Source: Brevundimonas sp. (GTDB lineage Bacteria > Pseudomonadota > Alphaproteobacteria > Caulobacterales > Caulobacteraceae). From it: DNA of 64,000 nucleotides. Under the pieces are notes generated by a model that ran no database searches, was not told the DNA's origin, and saw nothing but the letters and a program-made list of their open reading frames with translations. The position numbers and the translations under genes are program-made. The stretch is taken from the NCBI RefSeq assembly GCF_029946145.1, contig NZ_JAQSDY010000009.1:124001-188000 (forward strand). The letters are read 5' to 3'. Of the stretch, positions 59,505 through 64,000 are shown in pieces; the stretch's first letter is position 1, and each line of letters starts with the position of its first letter.

Positions 59505-60493
59505 GTGAAGAGCGCTCCCGCGCGTTCGATACGCGTGCGGCCGGCGGCGTCGGTGACGGCGAAGGTGAAGCCGGGCTGGAGGGCGAAGGCGCCGGCGCGT
59601 CCGGCCTTGTCCAGAGCCAGCAGGGCGACCTGGGAGCCGGCGACCCTGGCGCCCCGCAGGCGGGCGAGCCGTTCGATCACGGAGCGGCAGGCCGCCGTCG
59701 GGCCGAGGCCATGACGCATGGCCTCGACGACCGAATGGGCGCCGGCCACGCGCACGACGTCCTCGCCGACGCCGGTGGCGGCAGCGCCGCCGACCTCGTC
59801 ATCGACATAGAGGCCGGCGCCGATGATCGGGCTGTCGCCGACGCGGCCGCGCATCTTGAAGGCCATGCCGGAGGTGGTGCAGGCGCCGGCCATGCGTTGG
59901 TCCGCGCCGATGGCCAGCAGGCCGATGGTGTCGTGGTCGCCCGGTCCGCCGGGCATCCTGCGCCAGTCGGTGTTCTCGCTGTTGGGACGGGGGGCGTAGT
60001 TCGCCGTCTTCAGCCATTCGCGCCACGCCGCCTCGGCGCGGGGGGTCAGAAGGTTCTGCGTCTCGAAGCCCTGATCGACGGCGAAGGATCGCGCGCCGGG
60101 CCCGATCAGCATGGTGTGGGGGGTGCGCTCCATCACCCGGCGCGCCACCGAGACCGCGTGAACCACGTCCTCGAGCGCGCAGACCGCGCCGATGTCGCCG
60201 GCCCAGGTCATGACGCAGGCGTCCAGCGTCACCCGGCCGTCGCGGTCGGGCAGGCCGCCCAGGCCGACGGAGGAATTGCTTTCGTCGGCCTCGGCCACGC
60301 GGCCGCCGGCCTCGACCATGTCCAGGGCCGAGCCGCCACCCCGGCGCGCGGCCCAGCCGGCGGCATTGGCCGCGGCGCCGAAGTCCCAGGTGGAGACCAT
60401 GATGTCGGACGCCCGATCCTGCGCGGCCGCGGGCCCGGCCATGACGACGAGCGGCGTCGCCCCCAGCAGCGCCCTGCGCGACGGCCCGCTCAC
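59501..60493 (-). CDS. N4-(beta-N-acetylglucosaminyl)-L-asparaginase / isoaspartyl peptidase family (330 aa)
   Basis: A Tat-type signal (SRRALLGATPLVVMAGPAAA) is followed by an Ntn-hydrolase domain. The autoproteolysis site is at GDHDTIGLLAIG, where Thr would become the new N-terminal nucleophile, with GRVGDSPIIGAGLYVDDEVG typical of glycosylasparaginases. It should process itself into two chains in the periplasm. The GTG start overlaps the radC stop (GTGA). Confidence 0.93.
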   Translation of the reverse strand: MSGPSRRALLGATPLVVMAGPAAAQDRASDIMVSTWDFGAAANAAGWAARRGGGSALDMVEAGGRVAEADESNSSVGLGGLPDRDGRVTLDACVMTWAGDIGAVCALEDVVHAVSVARRVMERTPHTMLIGPGARSFAVDQGFETQNLLTPRAEAAWREWLKTANYAPRPNSENTDWRRMPGGPGDHDTIGLLAIGADQRMAGACTTSGMAFKMRGRVGDSPIIGAGLYVDDEVGGAAATGVGEDVVRVAGAHSVVEAMRHGLGPTAACRSVIERLARLRGARVAGSQVALLALDKAGRAGAFALQPGFTFAVTDAAGRTRIERAGALFT

Positions 60494-61269
60494 ATCAGCC
60501 CCAGTTGCTTGAAGCTGGCCACGCCGTCGCGGCCGACGATCAGGTGGTCGTGCACGTCGATGGCCAGGGCCCGGGCCGCCTCGATGATCTGGCGCGTCAT
60601 GTCGATGTCGGGCCGCGAGGGCGTGGGATCGCCCGAGGGGTGGTTGTGGACGATGATCATGGAACGGGCCGAGAGCTCCAGCGCCCGCCGCACGACCTCG
60701 CGCGGATAGACCGGGGCATGGTCGACCGTGCCGCGATTCTGGATTTCGTCGAGGATCAGCTGATTGCGGTTGTCGAGGTAGAGGACGCGGAATTGTTCCC
60801 GCGGCTCGTGCTGCAGGCTCAGGCGGACGTAGGCGATCAGGGCGGTCCAGGACGAGATGACGGGGCGGGCGGCGGCTTCCTCGCGGGTCACGCGGCGGGC
60901 GACCTCATGCAGGGCGGCGAGGTCCAGGGCGGTTTCGGCGCCGACCCCCCTGGTGCGGCCCCGGGCGTCCTCGGCGCGGACGGTCATCAGGTCCTCGACC
61001 GAAGCGGCGAGCACGGCCGCCAGCGAGCCGAACCGGGCCAGCAGGGCCTTGGCGACCGGTTTGACGTCGCCCTGCGGCTGGCTGCGGAACAGAAACAGCT
61101 CCAGCAGCTCATAGTCGGGCAGGTGTGGCAGGCCGGCGCCGCGGGCGCGCTCCCGGAGACGCTCGCGGTGGCCGGAGAGGCCGGCGCTTCTGATGGCGAC
61201 GACGTTGGCGGGCGACGCGTCCTGACGCGGCGCGGGAGCCGGGAGCGGGAAGGTCAGCACTGCGGACAT
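60490..61269 (-). CDS. radC: RadC-family (JAB1/MPN) DNA repair-type protein (259 aa)
   Basis: An N-terminal helix-hairpin-helix-like region (residues about 50-120) is followed by the RadC/MPN domain with LDNRNQLILDEIQNRGTVDHAPVYPREVV and the JAMM signature HNHPSGDPTPSRPD, the zinc-binding region. Role in DNA repair is historical and unproven. The ATG follows GGAGG at a good spacing. It heads the coupled radC-asparaginase-GNAT operon. Confidence 0.95.
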   Translation of the reverse strand: MSAVLTFPLPAPAPRQDASPANVVAIRSAGLSGHRERLRERARGAGLPHLPDYELLELFLFRSQPQGDVKPVAKALLARFGSLAAVLAASVEDLMTVRAEDARGRTRGVGAETALDLAALHEVARRVTREEAAARPVISSWTALIAYVRLSLQHEPREQFRVLYLDNRNQLILDEIQNRGTVDHAPVYPREVVRRALELSARSMIIVHNHPSGDPTPSRPDIDMTRQIIEAARALAIDVHDHLIVGRDGVASFKQLGLM

Positions 61270-61348
61270 GGCGGCCTCCGGAGAATGACCGCACGTTGCC
61301 AGAACAGAAACAGAACGTCCAGTCAGCCGGGCGCGCCCGGTCAACCGG

Positions 61349-62170
61349 TCAGAATTTCGGCCGGAACAGTCCCGCCGGGCTGGCGCTGAAAATCTCGAGC
61401 CCGTCCTCGGTCACGCCGATGGTGTGCTCGCACTGGGACGACAGGGACTTGTCGCGGGTCACGGCGGTCCAGCCGTCGGACAGGACCTTCACGTGCGGCT
61501 TGCCGAGGTTCACCATCGGCTCGACGGTGAAGAACATGCCCTGTTTGAGCGTCGCGCCCTCGCCGCGGCGGCCGTAGTGCAGGACGTTGGGGCTGTCGTG
61601 GAACAGCCGGCCGATGCCGTGGCCGCAGAAGTCGCGCACCACCGACATGCGGTTGGCCTCGACCACCTGCTGGATGGCGTAGCCGATGTCGCCGAAGGTA
61701 TTGCCCGGCTTGATCTGGGCGAGGCCGGCGTCGAGCGAGTCATAGGTGACGTCGATCAGCTTGCGGGCGCGGGCGTTGATGTTTCCGACGGCGTACATGC
61801 GGCTGGAATCGCCGTGCCAGCCGTCAACGATGACGGTGTGGTCGATGTTGACGATGTCGCCGTCCTTGAGGACCTTGTCGCCCGGAATGCCGTGGCAGAC
61901 GACGTGGTTGATCGAGGTGCAGACGGTCTTCTCATAGCCCTTGTAGCCGAGGCAGGCGGGCAGGGCGCCGTGGTCGAGGGTGAACTCGCGGATGCGGTCG
62001 TCGATCTCTGCGGTCGTCACGCCCGGGACCACGAAGGGGGTGATCATGTCCAGCGCCTCGGCCACCAGACGGCCGGCCTTGCGCATGCCTTCGAAGGCCT
62101 CGGCGTCGTGGACGCGGATCTCGTGGGTGCGGACGAAGGCGTCGTCGTCCAGTTCGGGGGTCTCGTACAT
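61349..62170 (-). CDS. map: Methionine aminopeptidase
   Basis: 273 residues. The five metal ligands are in NIDHTVIVDGWHGDSSRMY (two Asp), GHGIGRLFHD (His), EPMV (Glu) and QCEHTIG (Glu). It removes the N-terminal Met from nascent proteins. The ATG at 62170 is preferred; the in-frame TTG 63 nt upstream lacks support. It is about 80 bp upstream of radC on the same strand, so cotranscription is possible. Confidence 0.96.
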   Translation of the reverse strand: MYETPELDDDAFVRTHEIRVHDAEAFEGMRKAGRLVAEALDMITPFVVPGVTTAEIDDRIREFTLDHGALPACLGYKGYEKTVCTSINHVVCHGIPGDKVLKDGDIVNIDHTVIVDGWHGDSSRMYAVGNINARARKLIDVTYDSLDAGLAQIKPGNTFGDIGYAIQQVVEANRMSVVRDFCGHGIGRLFHDSPNVLHYGRRGEGATLKQGMFFTVEPMVNLGKPHVKVLSDGWTAVTRDKSLSSQCEHTIGVTEDGLEIFSASPAGLFRPKF

Positions 62171-62314
62171 TGGATCGGCTTTCGGGGCGGCGGGTCGTGT
62201 GGGCTGGGTCTCAGGTGGGAGACTATAGCACAAACCTCAAGGCCGGGTTGAGGCGACCGCTGCATCAGCGCGTCCCAACTTCGGGACTCAGGCGGGATAG
62301 GCTAGACTTCGGGC

Positions 62315-63067
62315 ATGACCAATCCATCCCCCACCGCCGCCGTCCTGATCATCGGCGACGAGGTCCTGTCCGGGCGGACCCAGGACACCAATCTGAACAC
62401 CATCGCCCGGTTCCTGGCGGCGCTGGGGATCGACCTGATGGAATGCCGGACGGTCGGGGACCGCACGGCGCAGATCGTCGACAGCCTGAACGCCCTGCGG
62501 GTCGCCCACGACTATGTCTTCACCACCGGCGGCTTAGGGCCGACGCATGACGACATCACCGCCGACGCCGTGGCGACGGCCTTCGGCGTGGCCCTGCCGG
62601 AACATCCCGAGGCGATCGCCATTCTGGAGCGGCGCTATGGCGACGACTTCAACGCGGCGCGGCGGCGGATGGCGCGGATCCCCGAGGGCGGGACGCTGAT
62701 CGCCAATCCGGTGACGGACGCCCCGGGATTCCAGATCGGCAATGTCTTCGTCATGGCCGGGGTGCCGAAGATCATGACCGCCATGCTGGAGGACGTGGCG
62801 CCGCGGCTGCGAACCGGGGCGGTGGTTCACGCCCGGACGCTGCGGGTGACGGGCGTGGGGGAAGGGTCGATCGCGGATATCCTGACGGCGGCGGCGAAGG
62901 CGGAGCGCGAGATCAGCTTTGGCAGCTATCCGTTCGGACATGGGTCGGTTGGCGAAATGGGGACCAATCTGGTCGCGCGCGGACGCGATGCGGCGAAGCT
63001 GGATGTGGCGGTCGAGGCGCTGGCGGCGGAACTGAAGGCGGCGGGCGTGGCGGTCGAACCCGCCTAG
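62315..63067 (+). CDS. Molybdopterin-binding (CinA N-terminal-like) domain protein (250 aa)
   Basis: The motif AVLIIGDEVLSGRTQDTN and the ligand-binding loop YVFTTGGLGPTHDDITADAV are the MoCF/CinA N-terminal signature. VFVMAGVPKIMTAMLE follows. The C-terminal deamidase domain of full CinA is absent, so this is the short molybdopterin-binding-domain type; the substrate is unproven (ADP-ribose or nucleotide hydrolase activity is possible). Its stop shares CTAG with the convergent xylanase. Confidence 0.9.
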   Translation: MTNPSPTAAVLIIGDEVLSGRTQDTNLNTIARFLAALGIDLMECRTVGDRTAQIVDSLNALRVAHDYVFTTGGLGPTHDDITADAVATAFGVALPEHPEAIAILERRYGDDFNAARRRMARIPEGGTLIANPVTDAPGFQIGNVFVMAGVPKIMTAMLEDVAPRLRTGAVVHARTLRVTGVGEGSIADILTAAAKAEREISFGSYPFGHGSVGEMGTNLVARGRDAAKLDVAVEALAAELKAAGVAVEPA

Positions 63068-64000
63068 CGTCGGCGGAACGCGTTGGCCACCGCCGCATAG
63101 GCGGGGTTGGCGCGACCACCCGCATCCAGCAACAACGGGCTGTCGTCCGTCCAGCCCTTGCCGTCGGGGCGCAGCAGCCAGCTGTCCGTGTCACGCAGGC
63201 CCCAGGTGGTGAAGGCGTAGCGCTGGCGTTCCGGCAGGGCCATGAAGGCCTCGGCCAGCTCGCCGACGCGGGCGACCTGCTGGGCGCGTCTGGCGGCGAG
63301 GGAGCGGGTGTCGAGCCGGTTGTCGGACCGCATGGAGAAGTCCAGCTCCGACACATGGATCGGCAGACCCAGCGATCCGGCGTCCTTCATGAAGGACGTG
63401 ATCTGGCCGGCGGGGATTTCGATGTCGAGGTGGGACTGGGTCCCGATGCCGCCGATGGGCGCGCCGAGAGTCAGGAGGCGCTCAACCAGCCGGAGGAAGG
63501 TCGCGCCCTTCCGGGGGATGTTTTCGAGGTTGTATTCGTTGAGGAACAGGACGGCCTCGGGGTCGGCCGCGCGGGCCTGTTCGAAGGCGCGGACGATATA
63601 GCCCTCCTGACCCAGCGCCCGGCTGAAATGGCAGTCGCGCAGGCCGTCGCCGTCTTCGGCCACGGGCTCGTTGACCACGTCCCAGCCGGCCATCTTGCCG
63701 CGATACCGGCTGGCCACGGTCGAGACATAGCGGTCATATTCGGCGGCGAACCGGGTCCCGGGCAGGTCGTCGGTGAAGGCCTGTTGGCCTTGCGAATACC
63801 AGACGAGCGTGTGGCCGTGGACGCGCAACCCCTGTTCGCGGCCCCAGTCGACGATCCGGTCAGAGGCCGAGAAGTCGTACGTGAAATCGGGCTGCAGGAT
63901 GCGTTCGGGCTTCAGCTCCCATTCGGGGGTCAGCTGGCTGACGTGTTCGCGCATCCGGGCGACCCAGACCGGGTCCGACAGCTGGCCGGTCATGCCGGTG
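63064..64000 (-). CDS. GH10 endo-1,4-beta-xylanase, N-terminus cut by window edge
   Basis: The frame is open to the window end, and the visible start (about 63993) is internal because GH10 proteins begin with a signal peptide and earlier barrel strands. Visible landmarks are HGHTLVWYSQ, the acid/base Glu in WDVVNEPVAEDGD, and the nucleophile Glu in IHVSELDFSM, then FTTWGLRDTDSWL. It would hydrolyse internal xylan bonds, normally secreted. It is convergent with the CinA-like gene. Secretion signal is not visible here. Confidence 0.9.
   Translation of the reverse strand, partial: TGMTGQLSDPVWVARMREHVSQLTPEWELKPERILQPDFTYDFSASDRIVDWGREQGLRVHGHTLVWYSQGQQAFTDDLPGTRFAAEYDRYVSTVASRYRGKMAGWDVVNEPVAEDGDGLRDCHFSRALGQEGYIVRAFEQARAADPEAVLFLNEYNLENIPRKGATFLRLVERLLTLGAPIGGIGTQSHLDIEIPAGQITSFMKDAGSLGLPIHVSELDFSMRSDNRLDTRSLAARRAQQVARVGELAEAFMALPERQRYAFTTWGLRDTDSWLLRPDGKGWTDDSPLLLDAGGRANPAYAAVANAFRRR

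Overview
The window is high-GC, gene-dense chromosomal DNA from an alphaproteobacterium, most likely of the order Caulobacterales and probably Brevundimonas-like. The grounds are the style of the housekeeping proteins (dnaG followed by rpoD, greA, carA/carB, rpsD, a grxD/bolA cluster), HWE-type and PAS-rich sensor kinases, a large TonB-dependent receptor, small Caulobacterales-type hypothetical proteins and a minimal flagellar rod-like protein. The genus is inference. I see no rRNA, tRNA, CRISPR array, prophage, IS transposase or plasmid gene. Most of the window reads as core chromosome.

Layout. 0-10 kb: two SleB-type cell wall hydrolase paralogues flank a PAS/GAF hybrid histidine kinase and a divergent dps; a GAF-PAS-HWE kinase is followed by a lone receiver protein. 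10-16 kb: trxB, a glycine-zipper protein, then a leftward group with an ELM1-family protein, a VOC protein, greA, a GST and a secreted M20 amidohydrolase. 16-23 kb: the translationally coupled selD-mnmH pair (tRNA 2-selenouridine), a DAACS symporter, a Tat-exported phosphocholine-specific phospholipase C and a DUF5694 protein. 23-31 kb: DUF1294 protein, carB, an RraB-like protein, a TonB-dependent receptor and a HAD phosphatase, all leftward. 31-36 kb: an unrecognised 269-residue protein, a Rieske oxygenase coupled to an APC permease, then carA. 36-42 kb: dnaG-rpoD, an extensin-like lipoprotein and an HTH protein. 42-49 kb: small membrane and periplasmic proteins, a 69-residue flagellar rod-like protein, 3D-domain protein, GST, S1/P1-type nuclease, TPR-sulfotransferase and a SPOUT RNA methyltransferase. 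49-56 kb: glutathione-dependent formaldehyde detoxification (adhC, VOC protein, fghA, 77-residue ORF), superoxide dismutase, MBL hydrolase, M23 protein and rpsD. 56-64 kb: thioesterase, grxD, a degenerate aldo/keto reductase, bolA, an overlapping radC-asparaginase-GNAT operon, map, a molybdopterin-binding-domain protein and a GH10 xylanase cut by the window edge.

Functional themes are redox and thiol chemistry (trxB, two GSTs, adhC/fghA, grxD/bolA, sod, dps), envelope remodelling (two SleB hydrolases, extensin-like, 3D, M23) and macromolecule synthesis (dnaG, rpoD, greA, rpsD, map, mnmH, trmJ-like).

No single clearly new system stands out. The strongest unexplained signals are: five of eleven convergent gene pairs end on one shared CTAG; a family of 120-135 bp inverted-repeat (REPIN-like) elements, two of which abut the start codons of fghA and a sulfotransferase; a DnaG whose N-terminal domain has lost all four zinc ligands; a catalytically degenerate aldo/keto reductase between grxD and bolA; the minimal flagellar rod-like protein; and an abrupt codon-usage switch inside mnmH at its domain boundary.
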